A stretch of 50,557 nt of DNA from NCBI GenBank assembly GCA_003169735.1, contig PNAP01000018.1, positions 6,841 to 57,397 on the forward strand, written 5' to 3'. Positions 7,189 through 15,390 of this stretch are shown piece by piece. Numbering within the stretch: the first letter of the stretch is position 1; each line of letters begins with the position of its first letter. This stretch comes from Chloroflexota bacterium. Lineage in GTDB: Bacteria > Chloroflexota > Limnocylindria > Limnocylindrales > CSP1-4. Below the pieces are notes generated by a model. It saw nothing but the letters and a program-made list of their open reading frames with translations. It did not search any database and had not been told where the DNA came from. Both the position numbers and the translations under genes were made by a program.

Positions 7189-8257
7189 GGCCGAGCCACG
7201 AGGCGAGGTCGTCCAGCTCAGCCTGAATAGCGACCCTCATCGCGGGGGTGAACGCCACGTCCTCATGGATGGCGTTGACCTGCAACACGGACGACCTGCG
7301 GTCCGCGATGGCGTCGACCTTGCCGATGAGTCGGTCGTCATGGAGGATCGGCAGGGCGAAGTAGCCCCAGCGACGGTTCGCCGCCGGCTTGTACATCTCG
7401 AGCATGTAGTCGAAGTCGAATAACTCCACGGCGCGGACGCGGGCGTGGAGGAGACGGTCGAACGGCGAGAGCAACGCCGTCCGTCCGTGGAATTCATCGC
7501 CGAGCGCCGCGACGGCCGCAGGGTCGACGCGCCACTCCCCTTTCACGCCCTCGACCACGGCCGGCTCGCCAGCGTCGCCGACGTCGATGGGCTCGACCGG
7601 CATCGCCGTCGTCTTGGCCCGCGCGATGCCCAGCGATGTCAGTCGTCGCTCGTTCCTGCGACGCGTGGCCTCGTCGACCGAAACGACCTCGACGTCAGGC
7701 GGGTAGACGCGCTCGGCAAGATCCCAGACGCGCTCACGCCCGCCGCGGCCGGAGATGGCGACCTCGCCACGTACCATCAGGATCTCCAGCATCTGCGTGA
7801 CGTTTCGGTCGTTCGTCCATCCGCTCGACGGCCACGGCACGAGCGACGTGTCCGGGATGTCGCGGGAGGTCAGCGGCCCTGAGTCAGCTAGCCGGTCCAG
7901 GACGTCGCGATGGAACGTTTCGTTGGCACGAAGCCACTCGCGAGGCTGCCGGTAGATCGGCCGTTCGGCGGCGCCGGCGAGGTACAGGCCCAGATCGCGG
8001 GTTGGTCTCACTATGGCGTTGAACTCGAACAGCGACCGGTCCTGCTCCAGGGCGTTCTTGAGATCCGCCGGCCGATACGACGTCCCGAGCCGGCTCCAGG
8101 CGACGAGATCCGCGCTCGGCGCGACCGCTGCCGTCGGGTCGAGTTGCAGCAGCGTCAGTCGCTCGACCATCGACACGAGGTCCGTCGGCCGATTCGCGTC
8201 GAGCAGTTGGGCACGAACGGCGATCTGCCGGGCGTGCGCCTTGGTGAGCCGATGCAC
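7169..8257 (-). CDS. YcaQ/AlkX-like winged-helix DNA glycosylase (HTH_42)
   Basis: 362 residues from GTG 8257; the upstream extension in frame overlaps the GNAT gene and is not protein-like. The protein has the YcaQ/AlkZ (HTH_42) plan with the early catalytic-type motif LLQLDP (Q38, D40). Q-hydrophobic-D is the form seen in the YcaQ/AlkX branch, which unhooks interstrand crosslinks; the antibiotic-linked AlkZ branch has Q-x-Q. Later winged-helix segments include NRRWGYFALPIL and a C-terminal DDLASWLG helix. It starts one nucleotide after the GNAT stop (TGAGGTG), so ettA, GNAT and this gene look like one operon. Confidence 0.82.
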   Translation of the reverse strand: MHRLTKAHARQIAVRAQLLDANRPTDLVSMVERLTLLQLDPTAAVAPSADLVAWSRLGTSYRPADLKNALEQDRSLFEFNAIVRPTRDLGLYLAGAAERPIYRQPREWLRANETFHRDVLDRLADSGPLTSRDIPDTSLVPWPSSGWTNDRNVTQMLEILMVRGEVAISGRGGRERVWDLAERVYPPDVEVVSVDEATRRRNERRLTSLGIARAKTTAMPVEPIDVGDAGEPAVVEGVKGEWRVDPAAVAALGDEFHGRTALLSPFDRLLHARVRAVELFDFDYMLEMYKPAANRRWGYFALPILHDDRLIGKVDAIADRRSSVLQVNAIHEDVAFTPAMRVAIQAELDDLASWLGLTVESA

Positions 8258-8258
8258 C

Positions 8259-8834
8259 TCAGGCCGGCAGGTCGAGTCGGACGAGGAGTCGTGACAGGCC
8301 GGCACTGTGGCCGGCGGTCGTCAGGACGCGACGAAAGCCAGCACGATCGAACATCGAGGCGAGACCGACGAAGGCGAAGCCGGCGTCCACGCGTCGACCC
8401 TCAGGATCGATCGGGTATGCCTCGACGCCCGGTGCGCCCGCCGTCCGGGCCGCGTCCACGACGCCGGCCAGGAGTGCGGTCGCGATGCCGCGACGTCGAT
8501 AGCCGGGCCGAATGCGGAAGCAGCCGATCGACCAGACCGGCAGATCATCGATGGACGGGATGGTCCTCGAGTTGGCGAGTCTGGGCATCTCCGTTCGCAC
8601 GCCGACACCGACCCACCCAACCGGTTCACCATCGAGGTAGGCGAGGTAGCCAGGTGATGGCGGCCCGTTCTGCATCTGCTCGCGCAGCAGCTCCGTCCGC
8701 GGGCGACCGCCGGAGAGACGCTTCGCGTCGAGGCCGCGCCACGGTTGGCACCAGCATCCGACCTCGCCACTGCCGTCGAGCACGGTGCGCACGTCCTCCC
8801 AGCGGTCGAGGGTCGCCGGTACGATCTCGACCAC
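8259..8834 (-). CDS. GNAT-family N-acetyltransferase
   Basis: 191 residues from GTG 8834, one nucleotide after the ettA stop (TGAGGTG). The acetyl-CoA motif is RIRPGYRRRGIATALLAGVV. The N-terminal part has CWCQPWR, and the core has LDGEPVGWVGVGVRTEMPRL. It is a paralogue of the GNAT at 6434-7048. The substrate is not evident. The TGAGGTG junction supplies both the stop and a GAGG ribosome-binding element next to the GTG, and the same junction is used for the next gene. Confidence 0.88.
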   Translation of the reverse strand: MVEIVPATLDRWEDVRTVLDGSGEVGCWCQPWRGLDAKRLSGGRPRTELLREQMQNGPPSPGYLAYLDGEPVGWVGVGVRTEMPRLANSRTIPSIDDLPVWSIGCFRIRPGYRRRGIATALLAGVVDAARTAGAPGVEAYPIDPEGRRVDAGFAFVGLASMFDRAGFRRVLTTAGHSAGLSRLLVRLDLPA

Positions 8835-8835
8835 C

Positions 8836-10512
8836 TCAGGCCGCCAGCCGCTTGTACTTGATGCGATGCGGCTGATCCGCGGCCGTGCCGAGTTCTCTGT
8901 GGCGGAACGCCTCGTAATCGCTCACGTTGCCCTCGAAGAACCGCACCTGGCTGTCGCCTTCGAACGCCAGGATATGGGTCGCGATCCGGTCGAGGAACCA
9001 GCGGTCGTGGCTGATCACCACCACGCAGCCTGGAAACGATTCCAGGCCCGCTTCGAGGGCGCGGAGCGTGTCGACATCAAGGTCGTTCGTCGGCTCGTCC
9101 AGCAGTAGGACATTGCCGCCCGACTGGAGCAGCTTGGCGAGATGGACGCGGTTCCGCTCCCCTCCCGACAACGCGCCGACCAGTTTCTGCTGGTCCGTGC
9201 CGCGGAAGTTGAAGCTCGACACGTACGCGCGGGCCGGCAACTCGCGCGACCCGACCTTGATGATCTCGTTGCCCTGCGTGATCTCCTGGTAGACGGTCTT
9301 GTCGGCGGCGAGGTCATCACGGCTCTGGTCGACGTAGCTCATCTGGACCGTGTCGCCGATGGTGATCGTCCCCGCGTCGGGCTTCTCCTGGCCGACGATC
9401 ATCCGGAAGAGCGTCGTCTTGCCCGCCCCGTTCGGCCCGATGATGCCCACGATGCCAGCCCTCGGCAGCGAGAACGTCAGGTCCTCGATGAGCAGCCGGT
9501 CGCCGTAGCCCTTGCGCAGGCCCTTCGTCTCGATGACGGTGTCGCCCAAGCGCGGACCGGGCGGGATGGCGATCTCGAGCTCGCGCGCGCTGCCCTTGTC
9601 GCTCTGGGCGTCGGCCAGGAGCTTCTCGTAGGCACCGAGTCTCGCCTTGCCCTTTGCCTGGCGGGCTCGGGCGCCCATTCGCACCCATTCGAGCTCACGC
9701 GCGAGCGTGCGCTGGCGGGCGTCGACCGACTTCTGTTCACGCGACATGCGCTCGAGCTTCTGCTCCAGCCAGCTCGAGTAGTTGCCCGAGAACGGGATGC
9801 CTCGGCCGCGGTCGAGCTCCAGGATCCATTTCGCGACGTTGTCGAGGAAGTAGCGGTCATGGGTGATGGCCACGACCGTGCCGATGTATTCGCCGAGGAA
9901 TCGTTCGAGCCACTCGACGGATTCGGCGTCGAGGTGGTTGGTCGGCTCATCGAGCAGCAGCAGGTCTGGTCGCTGGAGGAGCAGCCGGCAGAGCGCCACG
10001 CGGCGCTTCTCGCCACCTGACAGGGTCGTGACGTTGGCGTCGTCCGGAGGGCAGCGCAGCGCGTCCATGGCGATCTCCACGTTGCGCTCCGCGTTCCATG
10101 CGTCGGCCGCGTTGATCCGGTCCTCCAGCGCCGATTGCTCGGCGCCGATCGCTTCGAAGTCGGCATCCGGGTCGGACCACTTGGCCATCACCGCGTTGTA
10201 TCGCTCGATCAGGCCGTGGACTTCGCGGACGCCGTCGAGGACGTTGCCCTTGACGTCCTTGCTCTCATCGAGCTGCGGCTCCTGGCTGAGGTACCCGACC
10301 GTGAAGCCCGGCGTCAGGCGCGCTTCGCCCGTGTAGCCGTCGTCCAGCCCGGCCATGATCCGGAGCAAGCTCGACTTGCCCGCGCCGTTCGGCCCGATGA
10401 CGCCGATCTTGGCGCCCGGATAGAACGAGATCGAGATGTCCTCGAGCACGGTCCGGTCGGGCGGATAGTGGCGCGCGAGCTTGTACGCGGTGTAGATGAA
10501 TTCGGCGGGCAT
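8836..10512 (-). CDS. ettA: ABC-F translational regulator EttA
   Basis: 558 residues, the usual EttA length. Two ABC domains are visible: Walker A GPNGAGKSSLLRIM and GPNGAGKTTLFRMI, signatures LSGGEKRRVALCRLLL and LSGGERNRVHLAKLL, and Walker B regions LLLDEPTNHLD and LLLDEPTNDLD. The inter-domain linker (PtIM) starts near FSGNYSSWLEQKLERM. The N-terminus AEFIYTAYKLARHYPP and C-terminus HRIKYKRL are typical of EttA. EttA binds the ribosomal E site and gates the first elongation steps according to ATP/ADP. There is no transmembrane segment. The start is ATG 10512, divergent from the methyltransferase gene. Confidence 0.95.
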   Translation of the reverse strand: MPAEFIYTAYKLARHYPPDRTVLEDISISFYPGAKIGVIGPNGAGKSSLLRIMAGLDDGYTGEARLTPGFTVGYLSQEPQLDESKDVKGNVLDGVREVHGLIERYNAVMAKWSDPDADFEAIGAEQSALEDRINAADAWNAERNVEIAMDALRCPPDDANVTTLSGGEKRRVALCRLLLQRPDLLLLDEPTNHLDAESVEWLERFLGEYIGTVVAITHDRYFLDNVAKWILELDRGRGIPFSGNYSSWLEQKLERMSREQKSVDARQRTLARELEWVRMGARARQAKGKARLGAYEKLLADAQSDKGSARELEIAIPPGPRLGDTVIETKGLRKGYGDRLLIEDLTFSLPRAGIVGIIGPNGAGKTTLFRMIVGQEKPDAGTITIGDTVQMSYVDQSRDDLAADKTVYQEITQGNEIIKVGSRELPARAYVSSFNFRGTDQQKLVGALSGGERNRVHLAKLLQSGGNVLLLDEPTNDLDVDTLRALEAGLESFPGCVVVISHDRWFLDRIATHILAFEGDSQVRFFEGNVSDYEAFRHRELGTAADQPHRIKYKRLAA

Positions 10513-10603
10513 GACGCAAGAGTACCCAGAGCGCCCGGATCAGGGCTGCGAGCGGGCAAGGTCGGCTATACCGCTGTTTGTACCAGCTTTTAGACTCGTC
10601 CCG

Positions 10604-11362
10604 ATGAGCTTCGATGTCGCTTCCGACGCGTACGACGCGTTCATGGGCCGCTGGTCGAGGCTCCTCTCCGCTCAGCTCGCGGATCTGGCGGGCGTCGAGT
10701 CCGGCCAGCGCGTCATCGATGTCGGGTGCGGGACGGGCGCGCTGACCAGAGAGCTCGTCGCCCGGCTGGGCGGTGACCACGTGGCGGCCGTCGATCCGTC
10801 CGAGCCCTTCGTCGATGCGATGCGGCTTCGCTTCCCAGCCGTGGACGTCCGACACGCTCCTGCCGAGGCGCTCCCCTTCCCTGACGGCGCATTCGACGCC
10901 GCCCTCGCGCAGCTTGTGGTCCATTTCATGGCCGATCCCGTGGCGGGTGTGCGAGACATGGCGCGAGTCACGCGGCGCGACGGCGTCGTTGCTGCCTGCG
11001 TCTGGGATCACGACGGCCAACGCGGACCTCTCTGGGACTTCTGGGCTGCGGCTCACGCCATCGATCCCGATGTCGAGGACGAATCGGAGCGCGCCGGCAC
11101 TCGTGAGGGCCAACTCGCCGTGCTGTTCGACCAGGCGGGGTTGCGTGATATCGAGTCGACTGCGCTGACGGTTGAATCTCGACACGAGACGTTCCAGGAT
11201 TGGTGGGAGCCGTTCGAGCTCGGCGTCGGACCACCCGGAGCATTCGTCGCGAGACTCGACGCGGATCGGCGAGCGGCGCTGCGGGCCGAGTGCCGGCGTC
11301 GCCTCTCGGATGGACCGATCGTCGTGACCGGCGTGGCCTGGGCGGCACGGGGCCGACCCTAG
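10604..11362 (+). CDS. Class I SAM-dependent methyltransferase
   Basis: 252 residues from ATG 10604 (MSFDVASDAYDAFMGRWS). The SAM motif I is VIDVGCGTGALTREL, followed by an acidic VDPSEPF (motif II) and FPDGAFDAALAQLVVHFM (motif III region), as in UbiE/Coq5-like methyltransferases. The substrate cannot be told from sequence. An upstream in-frame extension crosses the divergent promoter region and is rejected. The gene stands alone, followed by a 320-nt gene-free stretch. Confidence 0.85.
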   Translation: MSFDVASDAYDAFMGRWSRLLSAQLADLAGVESGQRVIDVGCGTGALTRELVARLGGDHVAAVDPSEPFVDAMRLRFPAVDVRHAPAEALPFPDGAFDAALAQLVVHFMADPVAGVRDMARVTRRDGVVAACVWDHDGQRGPLWDFWAAAHAIDPDVEDESERAGTREGQLAVLFDQAGLRDIESTALTVESRHETFQDWWEPFELGVGPPGAFVARLDADRRAALRAECRRRLSDGPIVVTGVAWAARGRP

Positions 11363-11682
11363 CCAGAGGCGATTCGCGTCGCCGACGGGTCGGGCGGGCG
11401 AGGGAGCCGAGTCCTGCTGCTCGATGAGCGAGTACATCAGCCGTCTTACTGCATCGCCGAGTGGGGATGTGGAGTCTGTGTGATTTCGGGGGTGCATCGA
11501 CGAGCCTGCTCGAGCCCATATCCGTCTGGAATCCACAGCGACTGTTCGTGGCCGTTCAGTTATGCAGTAGCGGACCGGTTCGTAACCGGAGCCGGCTGGC
11601 GCCCGTGGGTTGCCGCGTCGAATGTGCTCGCTGAGCGGGCGACAACTCCCCTCGGGCGCCGATCTCCGACTCCCACTCGAAC
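11363..11682. other. Gene-free stretch with palindrome and long imperfect hairpin
   Basis: No convincing reading frame crosses this interval between the convergent methyltransferase and MFS genes. It holds CCGGTT-CGT-AACCGG (11575-11589). It also holds GGCGCCCG (11598-11605) paired with CGGGCGCC (11653-11660), with partial inner pairing (GGG/CCC, TTG/CAA), so a long imperfect hairpin can form. It may be a bidirectional terminator or a small structured RNA. It does not fold as a tRNA: the span is too short and the T-loop consensus fails. Confidence 0.4.
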
Positions 11683-12921
11683 TCAGGTCGCCTCGGCGTG
11701 GGCGATGTGCGCGAATTGGCGCCACAGGATGGCGACCAGCAACCCCGAACCGACGAAGCCGAACCAGAACGGCGCCGTGATCCCATACGTGCTGGCAAGC
11801 AGTCCGCCGATCGGCGTGCCGATCACCAGCCCGCCGACGATGGCCACCCGGTAGACGCCACCGACGCGGCCGAGCAGCTCGTTGGGGACTGCGCGCTGTC
11901 GGACCACGGTCGAGGTCGTTCCCCACACGAAGGCATGAGCGCCGAAGACGACGAACACCGCGAGCGCGAATGCCGGGGACGTCGTCACCGCCAGCAACAG
12001 GTGCGTGAATGTCTCGATGACCAGCCCGACGCGCATGATGTTCGCCAGGCTGAAGCGCCGCTCGAGGCGACCGTAGGAAGCGATCCCGATGATGCCGCCG
12101 GTCGCGATTGCGGTCGTGATGAGACCGAATCCCAGGGCATCCATGTGCAGCCGCTCCCCGGCGTACAGCACGAGCACCGACCAGGCCGCACCGTACGTGA
12201 CGTTGAACGTGAAGATGGTGATTGCGAGCGTCCGCATCGGCGGATGGGCGACCAGCCAACGAATGCCTTCGACCATGTCGGCTCGAAAGCTGGTCTGCGC
12301 TGGCCGCTCGCTTCGAACGCTGGTGGTGATCCGCGAGATGAGCACCGTACCGAGAGCGAACGCTGCCGCGTTGGCCGCGAATGGCAGGGCCATGCCGGCC
12401 GCAAACAGGAACGCCCCGACGGGCGGAAAGACCAGTTGGTTAGTCAGCAGGACTGCGCCCTGAACGCGCGCATTCGCGATGCCGAGGTCGTCGCGCGCGA
12501 CCATCGCGGGGAGCAACGTGCTGCTCGCCGAATCGGCGAATGTCTCTGCCGTTCCGAGGATGAACAGCACGATGAGCACCGCCGCGATGCTCACGGTGCC
12601 CGTGGCGATGGTCACCACGAGCCCGGCCAACACGAACGAGCGCACCAGGTTCACGACCACCACCATCCGGCGCCGATCGAATCGGTCCGCTGCGACACCG
12701 CCGATGACCCCGAAGAGCAGCGCTGGCAGGTATTCGCTCAGGAGCGCCATCGAGACCAGGAACGGGTCGTGCGTCTGCGACGCGACCAGGAGCGGCCCAG
12801 CGGCGATGACGACGCCGTCGCCCGCGTTGTTGATGCTCGACGCTGCCAGCAGCCAGCGGAAGCTCGGGCCGAGCCGCGGCGGCGCGACCGTGTCGAGGAT
12901 CCGGGTCAGGAAGATGGGCAC
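11683..12921 (-). CDS. MFS transporter, multidrug/enterobactin-exporter type
   Basis: 412 residues and about 12 membrane segments. The conserved MFS loop 2-3 element appears as GGVAADRFDRRRMV. The arrangement (MFS_3, EntS-like) is usual for drug or siderophore exporters. I took GTG 12921 as the start (MPIFLTRILD), since the longer frame would overlap the upstream hydrolase gene by 53 nt and its added 46 residues are unlike an MFS N-terminus. The exported compound is unknown. It follows the S33 hydrolase on the same strand at 85 nt. Confidence 0.85.
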   Translation of the reverse strand: MPIFLTRILDTVAPPRLGPSFRWLLAASSINNAGDGVVIAAGPLLVASQTHDPFLVSMALLSEYLPALLFGVIGGVAADRFDRRRMVVVVNLVRSFVLAGLVVTIATGTVSIAAVLIVLFILGTAETFADSASSTLLPAMVARDDLGIANARVQGAVLLTNQLVFPPVGAFLFAAGMALPFAANAAAFALGTVLISRITTSVRSERPAQTSFRADMVEGIRWLVAHPPMRTLAITIFTFNVTYGAAWSVLVLYAGERLHMDALGFGLITTAIATGGIIGIASYGRLERRFSLANIMRVGLVIETFTHLLLAVTTSPAFALAVFVVFGAHAFVWGTTSTVVRQRAVPNELLGRVGGVYRVAIVGGLVIGTPIGGLLASTYGITAPFWFGFVGSGLLVAILWRQFAHIAHAEAT

Positions 12922-13006
12922 GCGCGGTAGGTTAACGATGCCGAGGACCAGTGGTCGGCCCACCGGTCGGGCCACTGACAGCGCCGTTCGGCGCCGGTGG
13001 CGAATC

Positions 13007-14236
13007 TCAGGCGCGGCCGCGGGCGAGGTCGATGAGGCGCCCGAGGACGCGTTCGCCATCGGCGCGCAGGCCGTTGTGCTCGAATTCGTCGGTCACCCAG
13101 GGCCGGAGGCCGCGGATGGTCGCGGCGGTCTCCTCGGCGAACACGCGCTCCACGTACAGGTCGTTGACGTAGACCGTGGCCGCGACCGGAACCTCGTTGT
13201 GGCGGAGTCGATCGGCGTCGTAGAGACGCGGCCACGTGTGCGCGGCGAGCAACTCGGCGGCAGCCTTCTGGGGCCGCAGCGCGCCGTAGTCCTCCCACAT
13301 CCAGGGGAAGACGTGCTCGGCCGTGAAGAAGCCCTCGGCCTCGATCTCCGGCGGCAGCAGACGCGCGGCGGACCAGCCTGTTGCCACGCCGTCCGCGTAG
13401 GACGACTCGTGCAGCGTCGCGTACAGCGGGTTGCGCGCGAAACGGACGGCCTGCTCCGCGTCGTGCAGGAACGCGTTCGAGCCGAAGGGCAGCTCGAGGA
13501 CGTGATGCAGGTGCTCCCAGCCCGCGCTATCGCCGAGCCACAGCCCGAGCTGCCGGAAGCGTCGCGCGGTCAGGCGGTCGCCCGATGGGAGCCGCACGTC
13601 TTCGGCGTCGAGCCGGCCGAAGATGTCGTGTGCCCGTGAGCGATCATCGGGATAGCGCTCGAAGTAGGCACGGTTCTTCCGGAGCGTGCGCTGGTACGTC
13701 GCGCCGTAGATGTCGTCGATAGGCCGGCCGATGGGCGACAGACCGCCGGTGAGGAACGCCTCGCTCAATCCCTCCGGCGCGATGGACAGGTAGGTCATCG
13801 AGGTGAAGCCACCGAAGCTCTGGCCGAGGACGCTCCAGCGCTCGACGCCCAGCTCCTGGCGGATCAGTTCGGCGTCACGCACGATGGAATCGGCTCGAAA
13901 GTGGGTCAGGTAGTCGGCCTGCGCCTCCGGCGCCTCGCCGGGGATCTGGCTTCCGACCGGTGTCGAGCGGCCGGTCCCGCGCTGGTCGAGCAGCAGCACG
14001 CGGTAGTCCTGAAGGGCTCGCCTCAACCAGCCCGATGGTGGACTGGTCGGTCGCGTCGCCTCCGTGCCCGGACCGCCCTGGAGGAAGACGAGATACGGCC
14101 GATCCACCCCATCCGGTGCCGCGACCTCGCGCGTGAAGACGGTGATGGTCGCTGCGCCCGGCGCAGCGTGATCGAGCGGGACCGTATGCTCTCGTTCGGT
14201 GAGCACGGCACCTGGAACACGATACGTGGCAGTCAT
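13007..14236 (-). CDS. Alpha/beta hydrolase, peptidase S33 (proline iminopeptidase-like)
   Basis: 409 residues. The oxyanion motif is FLQGGPGTEA (52-60), then LLLDQRGTGRS, and the nucleophile S140 in VLGQSFGGF. A late histidine (TDEFEHNG, near residue 390) is the likely catalytic base. This is the S33 aminopeptidase plan. The size fits the longer, about 410-430-residue prolyl aminopeptidase group rather than the 300-residue one. No signal peptide is visible, so it is probably cytoplasmic. The start is ATG 14236, divergent from the VOC gene. Confidence 0.85.
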   Translation of the reverse strand: MTATYRVPGAVLTEREHTVPLDHAAPGAATITVFTREVAAPDGVDRPYLVFLQGGPGTEATRPTSPPSGWLRRALQDYRVLLLDQRGTGRSTPVGSQIPGEAPEAQADYLTHFRADSIVRDAELIRQELGVERWSVLGQSFGGFTSMTYLSIAPEGLSEAFLTGGLSPIGRPIDDIYGATYQRTLRKNRAYFERYPDDRSRAHDIFGRLDAEDVRLPSGDRLTARRFRQLGLWLGDSAGWEHLHHVLELPFGSNAFLHDAEQAVRFARNPLYATLHESSYADGVATGWSAARLLPPEIEAEGFFTAEHVFPWMWEDYGALRPQKAAAELLAAHTWPRLYDADRLRHNEVPVAATVYVNDLYVERVFAEETAATIRGLRPWVTDEFEHNGLRADGERVLGRLIDLARGRA

Positions 14237-14293
14237 GTGCCCATCCTAGGGTCGTGGGCGCGCGGCAGCGAATCGCTCGCGGGAGGAACGTCG

Positions 14294-14781
14294 ATGAGCA
14301 GGCTCACACCGTGTCTCTGGTTCGACGGCAACGCCGAGCAGGCGGCCGAGTTCTATGTCTCGCTGCTGCCCGACAGCTGCATCGACGATGTCGTCCGTTC
14401 GCCCGCCGACAACCCGAGCACTCCGGCGGGGGCCGTCCTGGCGGTCAACTTCACGGTCGCCGCCCAGCGCTTCCAGGGTCTCAACGGCGGTCCGCAGTTC
14501 CAGTTCACCGAGGCGATCTCGCTGATCATCGATTGCCCGGACCAGGCCGAGGTTGACCGCCTGTGGGACGCGCTCACGCGCGACGGGGAGCGCCCGGACC
14601 GTGTGGCTGGTTGAAGGATCGGTTCGGCCTCTCGTGGCAGATCGTGCCGCGCCAACTCGGCGAGATGCTGGGCGATCCCGATCGCGAGCGCGCCGGTCGC
14701 GCCATGGAGGCGATGCTCAAGATGAGCAAGATCGACATCGCCGCGCTGCGTCTAGCCTTCGATGGCGAAGCAACAGCCTGA
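14294..14781 (+). pseudogene. VOC/PhnB-like protein broken by a 1-nt frameshift
   Basis: From ATG 14294, with GGGAGGA 7 nt upstream, a PhnB/3-demethylubiquinone-methyltransferase-like VOC protein reads through CLWFDGNAEQAAEFYVSLL and ends its first frame at a stop near 14614. The family's C-terminal half (CGWLKDRFGLSWQIVPRQL to KIDIAALRLAFDG) continues in another frame to 14781. The switch falls at the G run 14585-14588. One extra G there would restore a normal protein of about 162 residues. So this is a single-base deletion, a sequencing or assembly error in a homopolymer, or (least likely) programmed frameshifting. Confidence 0.8.
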
Positions 14782-14803
14782 GGGCACGCGACCGAGGACA
14801 CCC

Positions 14804-15310
14804 GTGATCCGGCGATTGACATCGGTCGACGACGAGCAGGTCGAGCAGCTGGCCGATCTGCTCATCGATTGCATCGATGGCGGCGCGTCGGTCAGCTTCA
14901 TGCACCCGCTGTCGCAGGCCAAGGCGCAGGCGTTCTGGCGCCGCGTGGCCGATGGCGTCGCCTCGGGCGAGCGCGCACTGCTCGTGGCCGAGGACGACGA
15001 GGGCATCGTCGGTACCGTCCAGCTCGTGCTGGACCAGCCGGAGAACCAGCCCCATCGCGCCGACCTGGTCAAGATGCTCGTCCATCGACGCGCTCGACGC
15101 CAGGGCCTCGGCGCGGCGCTGATGCAGGCCGCCGAAGCAACGGCGCGGGAGTGCGGCAAGACCGTGCTGGTGCTGGACACGGTCCCCGGCAGCGATGCCG
15201 AGCGCCTCTACGCCCGCCTCGGCTGGGTCCGCGTCGGTGAGATCCCCGACTACGCACTGCTGTCACACGGCGGACTCGCGCCGACGACGATCTTCTACAA
15301 ACGGCTCTGA
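14804..15310 (+). CDS. GNAT-family N-acetyltransferase
   Basis: 168 residues from GTG 14804, preceded by GAGG six nucleotides upstream. An ATG at 14762 would add 14 residues, overlap the VOC remnant and lacks a ribosome-binding site. The GNAT core shows LLVAEDDEGIVGTVQLVL and the acetyl-CoA loop VHRRARRQGLGAALMQAAE, then RLYARLGWVRVGEIPDYAL. From memory it resembles acetyltransferases that act on small amines or antibiotics. The substrate is unassigned. It is probably co-transcribed with the VOC gene. Confidence 0.82.
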   Translation: MIRRLTSVDDEQVEQLADLLIDCIDGGASVSFMHPLSQAKAQAFWRRVADGVASGERALLVAEDDEGIVGTVQLVLDQPENQPHRADLVKMLVHRRARRQGLGAALMQAAEATARECGKTVLVLDTVPGSDAERLYARLGWVRVGEIPDYALLSHGGLAPTTIFYKRL

Positions 15311-15390
15311 GAAACACCGTTCCGCCGACCGGCGTAACCCCCTCCGCCGTCCGAGATGCGCCCATACTCCTCGTTGACAGGAGGTGTCGG

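Noticed and set aside
11574-11590. T-loop-like ACCGGTTCGTAACCGG suggesting a tRNA
   Set aside because: The loop TTCGTAA lacks the invariant A58, and no acceptor or anticodon stem of the right spacing exists; the enclosing stem is only 63 nt wide.
10265-12259. 664-codon minus-strand frame
   Set aside because: It passes through parts of ettA, the methyltransferase, a gap and the MFS gene in wrong frames.
12922-13059. Longer MFS N-terminus
   Set aside because: It overlaps the hydrolase gene, and the added residues are basic and unlike an MFS start.
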